This document shows, in pieces, positions 1 through 9,006 of a stretch of DNA of 64,000 nucleotides. Within the stretch, counting starts at the first letter, position 1; every line of letters begins with the position of its first letter. The translations under genes were made by a program, and so were the position numbers. This stretch comes from Halobacillus_B rhizosphaerae (GTDB lineage Bacteria; Bacillota; Bacilli; Bacillales; Halobacillaceae): positions 4,119-68,118 of the forward strand of contig NZ_JAUTWQ010000021.1 in NCBI RefSeq assembly GCF_046719735.1, in the 5' to 3' direction. The notes below the pieces were generated by a model that searched no databases, was not told the DNA's origin, and saw nothing but the letters and a program-made list of their open reading frames with translations.

Positions 1-488
1 GAATTGCTTATTGCAGCGGCGGCCATAAGAGTATGGTGGCGCAGCACAGAAAGTTAGGATTTAAGAAAGCTCTTAAAGAGTATGGTCTTGAGTTTGAAGA
101 GAGGTACTCCTTTCTGGATGCTTACTCCATTAAAGATGGGATGAGAGTTTTCCACGAATTAAACCAGATGGAAGAACCACCGACTGCCGTATTTACAGGT
201 GGGGATGAAGTTGCTGCCGGACTGATTACCGCTGCCAAGGAAAATGGAGTCCGCATTCCTAAAGACCTTTCTGTGATTGGCTTTGATAATCAAGTGGTGA
301 CTAAAATCATGGACCCAAAAATATCTACAATAGAACAGCCGATTCAGCTTATGGCCCAGCAGGCAATTAAAGTTCTAGTAGAAAAAATCGCATCCAAACA
401 AGATCCCCAAAAGGAACGATATGAATTTCCATTAAAGCTCATCGTACGGGAATCTACAGGACGAAGCCCACTAAGAGCTGTGGAATAA
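1..488 (+). CDS. LacI-family transcriptional regulator, C-terminal part (5' end outside window)
   Basis: The open frame runs in from the left edge, so only about 160 C-terminal residues are present and the DNA-binding helix-turn-helix is missing. The remaining part is the periplasmic-binding-protein-like effector domain of the LacI/GalR family: an SGG segment and LGFKKAL near the start, then PTAVFTGGDEVAAGL and DLSVIGFDN, followed by the TIEQP segment typical of the family. It ends 22 bp before a sugar-binding lipoprotein gene, so it is probably the local sugar-responsive regulator of the alpha-glucoside operon (a MalR-like role). The effector sugar cannot be read from the sequence. Confidence 0.85.
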   Translation, partial: IAYCSGGHKSMVAQHRKLGFKKALKEYGLEFEERYSFLDAYSIKDGMRVFHELNQMEEPPTAVFTGGDEVAAGLITAAKENGVRIPKDLSVIGFDNQVVTKIMDPKISTIEQPIQLMAQQAIKVLVEKIASKQDPQKERYEFPLKLIVRESTGRSPLRAVE

Positions 489-510
489 AAGTATAACGGG
501 AGGTATTTAA

Positions 511-1821
511 ATGAATTTAAAACGCTTACTTATGCCGATTATGTTGATTTTTGTTCTAGTACTAGCTGCGTGCAGCGGAGGAAATGATTCCTCTTCTGAC
601 GACAGCTCGAGCGATGAAGGTGATTCCTCTTCCTCTGATAAAGTCGTGAAACTGGTTTATGCCCGAGGGCAAGATTCTACCAAAGCTACTGAGGAAATTG
701 TTAAACAGTTCAATGAATCCCATCCGAATATCCAAGTAGAATTCCGTGAAATGCCGTCTGACACAGGACAGCAGCACGATGCTTACGTCACTGCACTTAA
801 TGCACAGGATTCCGAAATCGACGTTATGGATCTGGATGTTGTCTGGCCAGCTGAATTTGCACAAGCTGGTTATGTTGCAGACTTAGACCGCTTTATTCAG
901 CAAGATGGAATTAATATGGATGATTACAACCAAGGTGCCGTTTCTGCAGCTACATTCAACGGTAAACTGTGGGCAATGCCTAAGTTCATCGATGCCGGTA
1001 TGCTGTTCTATCGTACCGACCTTGTAGATGAAGGCGACGTTCCTCAAACGTGGGACGAACTTGAAAAATCCGCAAAAAATCTTCAAGGCAAAGAGGGAAC
1101 TAAGTTTGGTTACCTTATGCAAGCGAAGCAATATGAAGGTCTTGTATGTAACGCCGTTGAATTCATTGCTTCCTACGGAGGACAGATTCTGGATGAAAAC
1201 GGTAAGGTTGTCATCAATAGTGATGATGCGATTCAAGGGATTTCGAAGCTAGTTGAAGTTGCTCAATCTGATTTTGTACCAGATAACGTGAACACCTTTA
1301 CTGAAACTGAATCACATACTGCCTTCATTGAAGGTCAATCCGCTTATATTCGTAACTGGCCTTACCAATGGAACCTGGCTAATGATGAAGAACAATCTAA
1401 AATCGTAGATAAAGTCGGTGTAGCTCCGCTTCCTGCTGGCGATGAAGGTTCTGCGGCTGCTTTAGGCGGCTGGATGACTGCAATCAGCAAATACTCTGAG
1501 CATAAGAAAGAAGCTTGGGAATTCTTGAAATTCATGACTGGACCTGAAGGACAAAAAATTTCTGCCATCAAGGGCGGTCTTGCACCAACGATCTCTTCCC
1601 TGTTTGATGATAAAGAAGTTCTAGATGCCAACCCGTTCTTTGCTGAAGAAGGATTCCAAAATGCTTTAGAAGGTGCCGTGTCTCGTCCGGTAGCTCCGAA
1701 CTATCCAGAAGTATCTGAAATTCTTCAAATTAATCTTTCTAAAGCTATCGCAGGTGATTTAACACCTAAAGAAGCGGCAGAAAAGATGGAAACACAATTG
1801 AAAAAAGCAATGGACCAATAG
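511..1821 (+). CDS. Extracellular sugar-binding lipoprotein of an alpha-glucoside ABC transporter (MalE-like)
   Basis: 436 residues. The N-terminus has a short basic region, a hydrophobic core and the lipobox LAAC, so the protein should be lipidated on Cys and held at the outer face of the membrane; a Ser/Asp-rich linker follows. The rest is a family-1 solute-binding protein (maltose/trehalose type), with FREMPSDTG, VMDLDVVWPAEFA and a late GGWMTAISKYSEHK segment. The start has a GGGAGG site upstream. It is followed by two permease genes and an alpha-glucosidase gene, which points to maltose, isomaltose or related alpha-glucosides. No ATP-binding subunit lies here; systems of this type often share an MsmX-like ATPase encoded elsewhere. 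Confidence 0.9.
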   Translation: MNLKRLLMPIMLIFVLVLAACSGGNDSSSDDSSSDEGDSSSSDKVVKLVYARGQDSTKATEEIVKQFNESHPNIQVEFREMPSDTGQQHDAYVTALNAQDSEIDVMDLDVVWPAEFAQAGYVADLDRFIQQDGINMDDYNQGAVSAATFNGKLWAMPKFIDAGMLFYRTDLVDEGDVPQTWDELEKSAKNLQGKEGTKFGYLMQAKQYEGLVCNAVEFIASYGGQILDENGKVVINSDDAIQGISKLVEVAQSDFVPDNVNTFTETESHTAFIEGQSAYIRNWPYQWNLANDEEQSKIVDKVGVAPLPAGDEGSAAALGGWMTAISKYSEHKKEAWEFLKFMTGPEGQKISAIKGGLAPTISSLFDDKEVLDANPFFAEEGFQNALEGAVSRPVAPNYPEVSEILQINLSKAIAGDLTPKEAAEKMETQLKKAMDQ

Positions 1822-1827
1822 TCATTA

Positions 1828-1880
1828 AAAAAGGATCGGCCTTCAGATCGCACCATTGATTTGGAGGCCCTATCCTTTTA
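1828..1880 (+). promoter_or_regulatory. Intercistronic stem-loop after the binding-protein gene
   Basis: Two nested inverted repeats, AAAGGAT/ATCCTTT and GGCCT/AGGCC, fold this 53-base gap into one long hairpin directly before the Shine-Dalgarno site of the first permease gene. There is no long T-run, so it is more likely an mRNA-stabilising or partial-termination element that lets the binding protein be made in excess over the permeases, as known for maltose-type operons. Confidence 0.5.
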
Positions 1881-1902
1881 AAAGGATAAGGAGGTAGATT
1901 TA

Positions 1903-3216
1903 ATGGCGAAAGGCTTAAGTGATACAAAGAAAAAAGAAAGACGGCTCGGATATTTTCTTGTTGCTCCGTCACTGATCCTCATTCTGGTCATTGCGATTTG
2001 GCCGGTTATTCAGTCTTTTTACTTCAGTTTATTTGATTACAAATTATCTGTTCCATCCAAATCCGGGGTTCATTTGAGTTACAATATCGACCTGGAAAAA
2101 TACTTAAATAATGTTCCTTTTCTTATCACAGGAATTGATAAAGAATTAAGCGATGCCCCACCCGAAGCGGCTTCTCAATTAAAAGAAATTAAAGAAAACA
2201 TCTCCTCTTATGATAACCAGCTGAAGAAAAACGACAAAGTTAAAAATAATTATGAAAAAGTAAATGATGCGCTTATGAATTATGAGAATCCGAGCAGCGA
2301 TGTAACCTTTGCTAAAATAGACAAGTCTTTTGGAGAAAATTTCGAGAAAACCTTTACCTCTGTGCAGCAAAACCTGCAAGAACTGCAGGATCAAGACATG
2401 CTTGCTAACGGAGACCGGCTGACAGGTTTAGCAAACGGGGCCATGGAGAGTATCGTTCCCCCTAACTTTATTGGACTTAAACACTATAAAAATGATTTAA
2501 CCAGTAAAAGAATGTGGCACTCCCTTTTGAATACCGGTGTGTTCACGGTCGTCTCTGTTGCTTTTGAATTAGTGCTCGGTATGGCGATCGCTGTATTAAT
2601 TAACAAAGCCTTCATTGGGCGTGGTCTTGTCCGTGCTTCCATCCTCATTCCGTGGGCCATTCCGACGGCCGTGTCGGCGTTAATGTGGAAGTTCTTATAT
2701 GACGGGCAGAATGGGATCGTGGCCAAGTACCTGTCTGATCTGCACATCATCGATAGTATGAGTGTCCTCTTAACCACCCAATTCGGGGCGATGTCTGCCG
2801 TTATCTTAACAGATGTGTGGAAAACAACGCCTTATATGGCTTTATTATTACTGGCAGGACTGCAAACCATTCCTGATTCCTTATATGAAGCCGCTTCTAT
2901 TGATGGAGCAAGTAAGTGGAAACAATTTACAAGTATTACACTGCCGCTAATTAAATCAAGTATCCTCGTAGCTCTTTTATTCCGTACGCTGGATGCCTTT
3001 CGTGTGTTTGACTTAATTTTTGTATTAACGGGTGGCGGGCCAGCGAACTCAACTGAAACGATTTCCATACTTGCCTACACAGCGATGTTCAAGCAATCCA
3101 ACTTTGGTGAAGGATCTGCTCTGGCAGTTATTGTATTTATCTGTGTAGCCATCATTTCAACCTTTTACATTAAGTTTCTAGGTTCAGACTTGCTTGGTGA
3201 CGGAGCAAAAAAATAA
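1903..3216 (+). CDS. ABC sugar transporter permease, MalF-like
   Basis: 437 residues. One transmembrane helix near residues 15-40 is followed by a hydrophilic, Lys/Glu/Asn-rich insertion of about 150 residues (to about residue 190) and then a five-helix permease core. The core carries the EAA loop (YEAASIDGASKWKQF, then LP), the contact site for the ATPase subunit. The extracytoplasmic insertion recalls the P2 loop of enterobacterial MalF that touches the binding protein, although the sequence is different and looks coiled-coil-like. It starts after a GGAGG site and is 10 bp from the next permease gene, so the two subunits are made together. Confidence 0.9.
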   Translation: MAKGLSDTKKKERRLGYFLVAPSLILILVIAIWPVIQSFYFSLFDYKLSVPSKSGVHLSYNIDLEKYLNNVPFLITGIDKELSDAPPEAASQLKEIKENISSYDNQLKKNDKVKNNYEKVNDALMNYENPSSDVTFAKIDKSFGENFEKTFTSVQQNLQELQDQDMLANGDRLTGLANGAMESIVPPNFIGLKHYKNDLTSKRMWHSLLNTGVFTVVSVAFELVLGMAIAVLINKAFIGRGLVRASILIPWAIPTAVSALMWKFLYDGQNGIVAKYLSDLHIIDSMSVLLTTQFGAMSAVILTDVWKTTPYMALLLLAGLQTIPDSLYEAASIDGASKWKQFTSITLPLIKSSILVALLFRTLDAFRVFDLIFVLTGGGPANSTETISILAYTAMFKQSNFGEGSALAVIVFICVAIISTFYIKFLGSDLLGDGAKK

Positions 3217-3226
3217 GGAGTGAGTA

Positions 3227-4057
3227 TTGATGCAGAAAAAAACAGGCGTAACCTTTTACCTGTTATTAGCAATCTTTGTTTTCGTAATCATGTTTCCATT
3301 TCTATGGATTCTATTAAGCTCCGTCAAACCATTATCAATGCTGTTTGGGGATGGAGCCTTTCAATGGTTTACTGCCAATCCTACGGTTAAAAGTTATATC
3401 TCCGTATTTGTTAACTATCCATTCTTGCGATATTTATGGAACAGTGCCGTAGTCGCAACCATTACAACCGTATACACAGTATTTGTGGCGGCATTTGCCG
3501 CTTATGCAATTGCTCGATTAGATTTCAAGGGGAAATCCGTAATCCTAGGAGTCGTGCTGTCGGTTTCCATGTTCCCGCAGATTGCGACTATCTCGCCTAT
3601 CTATATCTTTTTGAAAAACCTTGGGCTGACAAACAGCTATTTAGGTTTAATCATTCCTTACACTACCTTTGCACTACCATTATCGATCTGGCTATTAGTG
3701 ACCTTCTTCCGCAAGATTCCTTTTGATTTAGAAGAATCAGCTAAAATGGACGGCGCTTCGATGATGCAAACTTATTTCCGAATTATTCTCCCTCTGGCCG
3801 TTCCAGGATTGTTCACTACCGCGATCCTTGTATTTATTGCCGCATGGAATGAGTTTCTATTTGCCTTAGTCATCAATACCGCCGAAAGCCATAAAACTGT
3901 ACCTGTTGGAATCGGGATGTTTCAGGGGCAATATACAATTCCCTGGGGAGAAATATCTGCAGCCACCGTTATTGTAACCGTACCGCTCGTTATTATGGTC
4001 CTGTTCTTCCAGCGCCGTATCGTTTCCGGTTTAACATCTGGAGCGGTCAAAGAATAA
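3227..4057 (+). CDS. ABC sugar transporter permease, MalG-like
   Basis: 276 residues with six predicted transmembrane helices, the usual size for a MalG-type subunit. The EAA motif is LEESAKMDGASMMQTYFRIILP. The C-terminus (RRIVSGLTSGAVKE) is the standard tail of this family. It should pair with the preceding long permease to form the membrane channel for the alpha-glucoside bound by the upstream lipoprotein. The start is supported by an AAGGAGTGAGT site. The alpha-glucosidase gene follows 18 bp later, consistent with one transcript for import and hydrolysis. Confidence 0.92.
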   Translation: MMQKKTGVTFYLLLAIFVFVIMFPFLWILLSSVKPLSMLFGDGAFQWFTANPTVKSYISVFVNYPFLRYLWNSAVVATITTVYTVFVAAFAAYAIARLDFKGKSVILGVVLSVSMFPQIATISPIYIFLKNLGLTNSYLGLIIPYTTFALPLSIWLLVTFFRKIPFDLEESAKMDGASMMQTYFRIILPLAVPGLFTTAILVFIAAWNEFLFALVINTAESHKTVPVGIGMFQGQYTIPWGEISAATVIVTVPLVIMVLFFQRRIVSGLTSGAVKE

Positions 4058-4075
4058 AGAAAGGAGTTCACGTAC

Positions 4076-5776
4076 ATGTCACAATCAACCCAATGGTGGA
4101 AAGATTCTGTCGTTTATCAAATTTATCCTCGCAGTTTCAATGATAGTAATGGAGACGGGATTGGTGACCTCCAGGGAATTATTCAAAAGCTTGATTACTT
4201 AGTAGAGCTTGGCATTGATGTGGTCTGGCTCTCCCCTATTTACAAGTCGCCAAATGATGATAATGGTTATGACATTAGCGATTATCAGAAAATTATGGAC
4301 GAGTTCGGCGACTTGGAAACCTGGGACCGTCTCATTACGGAAATGCACGATCGCGGCCTTAAACTAGTTATGGATTTAGTTGTTAATCATACATCCGATG
4401 AACATGAGTGGTTTGCCGAGTCAAGAAAGTCCAAGGACAACCCATATCGTGACTATTACGTGTGGCGTCCGCCCAATCAAAATGGAGAAGAGCCAAATAA
4501 CTGGGTATCCTTTTTCAGCGGGTCTGCCTGGCAGTTTGATGAGGCAACAGGTGAATACTATCTTCATTTATTTACGAAAAAACAGCCTGATTTAAACTGG
4601 GAAAATCCAGAGGTTCGGCATAAAATCTATAACATGATGAAGTGGTGGCTGGATCGTGGTGTCGATGGCTTCCGAATGGATGTGATTAACCTTATTTCTA
4701 AAGTCGAAGGTCTTCCTGATGCCCCTGTGGCGAAACCCGAAGACAAGTACCAATGGGGTAGTGACTTTTTCGCAAACGGCCCGAGATTTATGGAATTTAT
4801 GAACGAAATGAAAGAAGAAGTTCTCGATAAATATGACATTTTAACCGTTGGGGAAACAGGATTTGTCACTCCTGAAGAAGGAAAACAGTTCACCAATGAA
4901 GAAGATGGCGTTCTCTCCATGATTTTTCAATTTCAGCATATGGATATTGATGCGCAACCCGGCGGCCAAATGGGAAAATGGGATATTCGCGACTGGAAGC
5001 TGACGGAACTAAAAGAAATTATGTCCAAGTGGCAGGTCGAGCTTTACAATAAAGGCTGGAACTCCTTGTTCTTAGAGAATCACGATCAGCCACGGTCCGT
5101 TTCCAGATTTGGGGATGATCAGCATTATCATAAAGAAAGTGCGAAGATGCTTGCAACTTGGTTACATATGATGCAAGGCACCCCTTATATCTACCAGGGA
5201 CAGGAGTTAGGGATGACCAACGTCCACTTCCCTTCTATTGAAGATTATCGTGATGTGGAAATCCTTAATTTATGGCAGGAACTTGTCGTAGATAAAGGGT
5301 ATGACCCTGAAGAAGTGCTGCATTCGATACACGAAAAAGGCCGTGACAATGCCAGAACCCCTATGCAGTGGGATGCTACAGAAAATGCTGGTTTTACCGA
5401 AGGCACTCCATGGATTAAAGTGAATCCAAATTTCACGGAGATTAACGCTAAAGCGGCTCTTAAGGATCCGGATTCCATTTTCTATTATTATAAAAAGCTG
5501 ATTCAATTGAGAAAAGATCATAACGTTATTGTTCACGGAGAATATGAGCTTATTTGGGAAGAGGATCAGCAAGTTTATGCTTACAAGCGCACTTATCAGG
5601 ACAAAACACTGCTTGTGATGGCTAACTTTACACGAGACACGCTGGAAAGAGAGTGGCCAGGTGAATTGGGGAATAATAATAGCAGCCTGCTGATTCACAA
5701 CTATCAGGAAGAGCCTAAAGTGAAAGATAAAGTGGTCACTCTGCGGCCATTTGAGGCAGCTGTCTATTTAATGTAA
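4076..5776 (+). CDS. malL: GH13 alpha-glucosidase, oligo-1,6-glucosidase type
   Basis: 566 residues, the full length of the family. All GH13 regions are visible: DLVVNH (residues 100-105), GFRMDV with nucleophile Asp202, the general acid Glu260 in TVGETG, and the transition-state Asp337 in ENHDQP. Val203 follows the nucleophile; in characterised enzymes of this family Val here goes with alpha-1,6 activity, whereas strict maltases tend to carry Thr, so isomaltose-type substrates are likely. There is no signal peptide, so it acts in the cytoplasm on sugar brought in by the neighbouring ABC transporter. A strong terminator follows, closing the operon. Trehalose-6-phosphate hydrolase is less likely beside an ABC importer. 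Confidence 0.9.
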   Translation: MSQSTQWWKDSVVYQIYPRSFNDSNGDGIGDLQGIIQKLDYLVELGIDVVWLSPIYKSPNDDNGYDISDYQKIMDEFGDLETWDRLITEMHDRGLKLVMDLVVNHTSDEHEWFAESRKSKDNPYRDYYVWRPPNQNGEEPNNWVSFFSGSAWQFDEATGEYYLHLFTKKQPDLNWENPEVRHKIYNMMKWWLDRGVDGFRMDVINLISKVEGLPDAPVAKPEDKYQWGSDFFANGPRFMEFMNEMKEEVLDKYDILTVGETGFVTPEEGKQFTNEEDGVLSMIFQFQHMDIDAQPGGQMGKWDIRDWKLTELKEIMSKWQVELYNKGWNSLFLENHDQPRSVSRFGDDQHYHKESAKMLATWLHMMQGTPYIYQGQELGMTNVHFPSIEDYRDVEILNLWQELVVDKGYDPEEVLHSIHEKGRDNARTPMQWDATENAGFTEGTPWIKVNPNFTEINAKAALKDPDSIFYYYKKLIQLRKDHNVIVHGEYELIWEEDQQVYAYKRTYQDKTLLVMANFTRDTLEREWPGELGNNNSSLLIHNYQEEPKVKDKVVTLRPFEAAVYLM

Positions 5777-5867
5777 CCTCCATTTTCACTCGCTTATTGG
5801 GAGAAAAATTCAGTTCTTGCTTTAATCCTGCACCCGATAAAGTAATTTAAAAGAATAGCACCAAAAA

Positions 5868-5896
5868 TAAAGGAGCTCCGTAACGGGGCTCCTTTT
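5868..5896 (+). terminator. Intrinsic terminator of the alpha-glucoside operon
   Basis: An AAAGGAGC-CCG stem closes on CGG-GCTCCTTT over a TAA loop and is followed by TTTTG. It lies about 90 bp after the alpha-glucosidase stop codon. Confidence 0.85.
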
Positions 5897-6001
5897 GTTC
5901 TTCCTCAGCCTTCCTAATCAAAATGATTCCCCATTTTTTTCATAAAATACCTGAATACGTGCAACCTAAAACAAAATTAACTAAGAAAAGAGGCAGGTCC
6001 T

Positions 6002-7537
6002 ATGAAGCGTCAATCAAACAAAACCACTTCTAAACAAAAAGATATTCAAGCTTCTGTACCTATGCCTCTGTATAACAAAGTCGAAGAGAATTTACTCTAC
6101 ATCCAAACGTCTCTTGGTAAAAGCTCAGACTTGGTTGTCCGTAAATTCACCTTAGGTAAAACGGAATGTGCTGTTCTCTTTATTGACGGGATGGTGAATA
6201 AAGATACGATTCAGGACTTTATAATGGAAGCCCTTATGCTTGAACTTCCGGAAAAACGACCGACCATCCGTCATTTATATGAAACGATCAAACAATCCTC
6301 CCTTCCTATAGGAGAATTAAGTGAAGTAGACAATTGTGAAGGTCTTTTCAACAGGTTACTGGCAGGAGAAACCCTGCTGATTCTTGATCATGAACAGAAG
6401 GCTTTATCAGCGAGTACTAAAGGCTGGAGAGACCGCGGTGTACAGGAGACTACTTCTGAGAGTGTCATCCGCGGACCGCGTGAAGCGTTTACAGAAACAT
6501 TGCGTACCAACACGGCTTTAATACGAAGGAAGATTCGTTCGCCCCAGCTAAGAGTGGATGCTAAAACAATCGGAACCGTCACGAATACGGATGTTGCTGT
6601 CATTTATCTAAATGGAATAGCAGAAGATAAAGTCGTGCAAGAAGTTCATAAACGACTAGACCGGATAGAGATAGACGGCATTCTGGAAGGTGGCTATATT
6701 GAAGAATTCATTCAAGATGGCCAGTACTCCCCGTTTCCAACCATTTATTATTCAGAAAAGCCCGATGCCATTGCCGGCGGTTTATTAGAGGGCAGAGTGG
6801 CTATTATTACCGATGGAACGCCAGATGTTCTGCTTGTTCCTGCTCTATTTGTGAACTTTCTGCAATCGACAGAGGACTATTACCAACGGGCTGATATTGG
6901 TACCTTAATTCGACTGCTCCGTCTTCTATGTTTCAATATTGCTCTATTTATGCCGTCTTTATATATCGCTTTTACAACCTTCCACCAGGAAATGATTCCT
7001 GCGCCGCTCTTGATCAGCTTAGCTGCCCAGCAGGAAGGGGTTCCTTTCCCCGCCTTTGTAGAAGCCATTATTATGGAAGTCACGTTTGAAATATTGCGAG
7101 AGGCAGGGATTCGGCTGCCAAAGACCGTAGGATCGGCAGTATCTATTGTCGGTGCCTTAGTAATTGGTCAAGCGGCCGTACAAGCAGGGCTTGTTTCCGC
7201 CGCAATGGTTATTGTGGTGTCCTTAACGGCCATCAGCAGTTTTGTCTTTCCTGCCTACAACATGGCGATACCTGTTCGAATGCTCAGGTTCGTGTTTATG
7301 ATCTTGGCGGCAACATTTGGATTATATGGGATTATTTTAGGGCTGATTGCTATGGTGTTGCACCTTTGCAGCCTAAAGTCCTTTGGAATGCCCTATATGT
7401 CCCCATTTGCGCCATTTGTTCCTAAAGATCAAAAAGATGTTCTCGTCAGATTTCCTCACTGGGGATTACTTTCACGACCAAGCAGCCTGGTCAAGAAAAA
7501 TGAAAAGCGGACGAATCCAAAAACGAAGGAGAATTAA
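6002..7537 (+). CDS. Spore germinant receptor subunit A (GerA/GerKA family)
   Basis: 511 residues. A long hydrophilic N-terminal part (about 290 residues, with FIDGMVNKDTIQDFIMEAL and VAVIYLNGIAEDKVV) is followed by about five membrane helices with the family signatures GRVAIITDGTPDVLLVPALF and PAFVEAIIMEVTFEILREAG. It belongs to the inner membrane of the dormant spore, where A, B and C subunits sense nutrients. It is the first gene of a four-gene operon; the C subunit starts 2 bp after its stop. The nutrient cannot be predicted from sequence. Expression in the forespore (sigma G) would be expected, but I could not find a convincing promoter. Confidence 0.95.
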   Translation: MKRQSNKTTSKQKDIQASVPMPLYNKVEENLLYIQTSLGKSSDLVVRKFTLGKTECAVLFIDGMVNKDTIQDFIMEALMLELPEKRPTIRHLYETIKQSSLPIGELSEVDNCEGLFNRLLAGETLLILDHEQKALSASTKGWRDRGVQETTSESVIRGPREAFTETLRTNTALIRRKIRSPQLRVDAKTIGTVTNTDVAVIYLNGIAEDKVVQEVHKRLDRIEIDGILEGGYIEEFIQDGQYSPFPTIYYSEKPDAIAGGLLEGRVAIITDGTPDVLLVPALFVNFLQSTEDYYQRADIGTLIRLLRLLCFNIALFMPSLYIAFTTFHQEMIPAPLLISLAAQQEGVPFPAFVEAIIMEVTFEILREAGIRLPKTVGSAVSIVGALVIGQAAVQAGLVSAAMVIVVSLTAISSFVFPAYNMAIPVRMLRFVFMILAATFGLYGIILGLIAMVLHLCSLKSFGMPYMSPFAPFVPKDQKDVLVRFPHWGLLSRPSSLVKKNEKRTNPKTKEN

Positions 7538-7539
7538 CC

Positions 7540-8754
7540 ATGTGGAGCAACCCAGCTATTTATAAAAAATTTCAAATTGCTCTGTTATTGCTTTTTTGCA
7601 CTCTCCTTCTCTCTGGATGCTGGAACAGCCGTGAATTAGATGAGTTAGGTATCGCTGTAGCGATCGGAATTGATAAAAATGATAATGACGAATACGAACT
7701 GACGGTTCAGGTTATTAACCCTTCTGAGATCGCAACCGATGCGCCAACGACCCGGCCGCCCGTTTCATCTTATTCCACCACTGGGAAAACGTTGTTCGAA
7801 GCTTTTCGGAAAATGACAACAAAATCACCAAGAGAGATGTATCTTTCCCAGCTGAGATTATTAGTTTTTGGCACTAGGATTGCAGATGATGGAATTATGC
7901 AGGCACTGGACTTATTGTACCGAGACCATGAATACCGGACTTCTTTTTACGTGACTGTCGCCAAAAATGCAAGTGTACAAAGTCTATTAAGTGTTATTAC
8001 CCCTTACGAAAAAATACCTGCCAATAAAATTATGAACTCCATCGATAGTGTGGAGAAGAACTGGGGAGTTAGTAAATCGGAATCGATTGACGATGTGATC
8101 TCCACCATCCGAAGTACCGGTGAAAGTCCAGTCATGAGCGGAATATTACTGGAAGGCGACCCAAAGGCAGGCACAAACATTTCCAATGTGGAAAATGTTG
8201 ATGCCCCGACAAAAGTAGAAATCGACGGTCTTGCCGTTTTTAACAAGGATAAACTAGTGGGATGGTTAACTGAAAATGAAAGTAAAGGATACAATTATGC
8301 AACAGGAAACGTGAACAGTTCCATCGTCACGCATCCATGTGAGAAAGATGATGGTTCTTTAACTATCGAAGTTCTTCGCAGCCAAGCCGCAACTAAGGTG
8401 AAAATGAAAAACGGAAAACCTGTTATCACTATTGAAATTACCACTGAAGGCAATATAGGAGATGTAGATTGTGATATTGATTTAAGCAGCCCGGATACAC
8501 TGAAAAAAATAAGTAAAGAGGCAGAACAAGATATAAAGCACATGGTTCAAAAGACGATAAGTGTAACACAAAATAAGTATGATAGTGACATTTTCGGTTT
8601 TGGCAGCTTAATTCACCGTAAAGAGCCAAAGTATTGGAAAACCGTAGAAAACAATTGGCCGGAACAATACAAAGATTTAGAAGTTCAAATCAAGGTAAAA
8701 TCAAAAATAAGACGGAAAGGAAAAACTACTCAGCCGATTGACAGGAAAGGATAA
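7540..8754 (+). CDS. Spore germinant receptor subunit C, lipoprotein (GerC/GerKC family)
   Basis: 404 residues. The N-terminal hydrophobic stretch ends in the lipobox LSGC, followed by the family hallmark WNSRELDELGIAVAIGIDK. Lipidation should anchor it to the outer leaflet of the spore inner membrane, next to subunits A and B. The rest is soluble and includes YLSQLRLLVFG and a conserved C-terminal region. It begins 2 bp after the A gene with an AAGGAGA site, and its stop codon overlaps the start of the small fourth gene by one base, so the genes are probably translationally coupled. Confidence 0.95.
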   Translation: MWSNPAIYKKFQIALLLLFCTLLLSGCWNSRELDELGIAVAIGIDKNDNDEYELTVQVINPSEIATDAPTTRPPVSSYSTTGKTLFEAFRKMTTKSPREMYLSQLRLLVFGTRIADDGIMQALDLLYRDHEYRTSFYVTVAKNASVQSLLSVITPYEKIPANKIMNSIDSVEKNWGVSKSESIDDVISTIRSTGESPVMSGILLEGDPKAGTNISNVENVDAPTKVEIDGLAVFNKDKLVGWLTENESKGYNYATGNVNSSIVTHPCEKDDGSLTIEVLRSQAATKVKMKNGKPVITIEITTEGNIGDVDCDIDLSSPDTLKKISKEAEQDIKHMVQKTISVTQNKYDSDIFGFGSLIHRKEPKYWKTVENNWPEQYKDLEVQIKVKSKIRRKGKTTQPIDRKG

Positions 8755-8975
8755 TGTGTATGTGGTCCACCATTTCAATTATCTTCATTGCCGCAGCAAT
8801 TTTTTTTAGTGAGATCCCAAAACTTAAAAAAAATAACAAAATAAAAGAAATCTGGTACGTATCCACCCTTTTATTCTTATCCACGGCGGCAGCAGTCTTA
8901 GAAAGCCGGGGATACCAATTGATTAACCCTCTGGACTATATTGAGGCTTTTTATTCTATGATTTTGCCTGGATAA
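8754..8975 (+). CDS. Small two-helix membrane protein, germinant receptor D-subunit type (GerKD-like)
   Basis: 73 residues with two hydrophobic helices (about residues 5-20 and 34-50) separated by a Lys-rich loop (KLKKNNK). I recognise it by position and shape: several Bacillus germinant receptor operons carry a small D gene of this size, reported to modulate receptor activity. It overlaps the end of the C gene by one base and is followed 31 bp later by the B gene. An alternative ATG lies six bases downstream and shares the AGGAAAGG site. Sequence similarity to known D subunits is weak by eye. Confidence 0.7.
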   Translation: MCMWSTISIIFIAAAIFFSEIPKLKKNNKIKEIWYVSTLLFLSTAAAVLESRGYQLINPLDYIEAFYSMILPG

Positions 8976-9006
8976 GGTAAACGTACAGAAAGGAAGGATA
9001 AAGCTT

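Noticed and set aside
5270..5698. 142-residue minus-strand frame inside the alpha-glucosidase gene
   Set aside because: The GH13 motifs on the plus strand are intact, and the antisense product shows no recognisable features.
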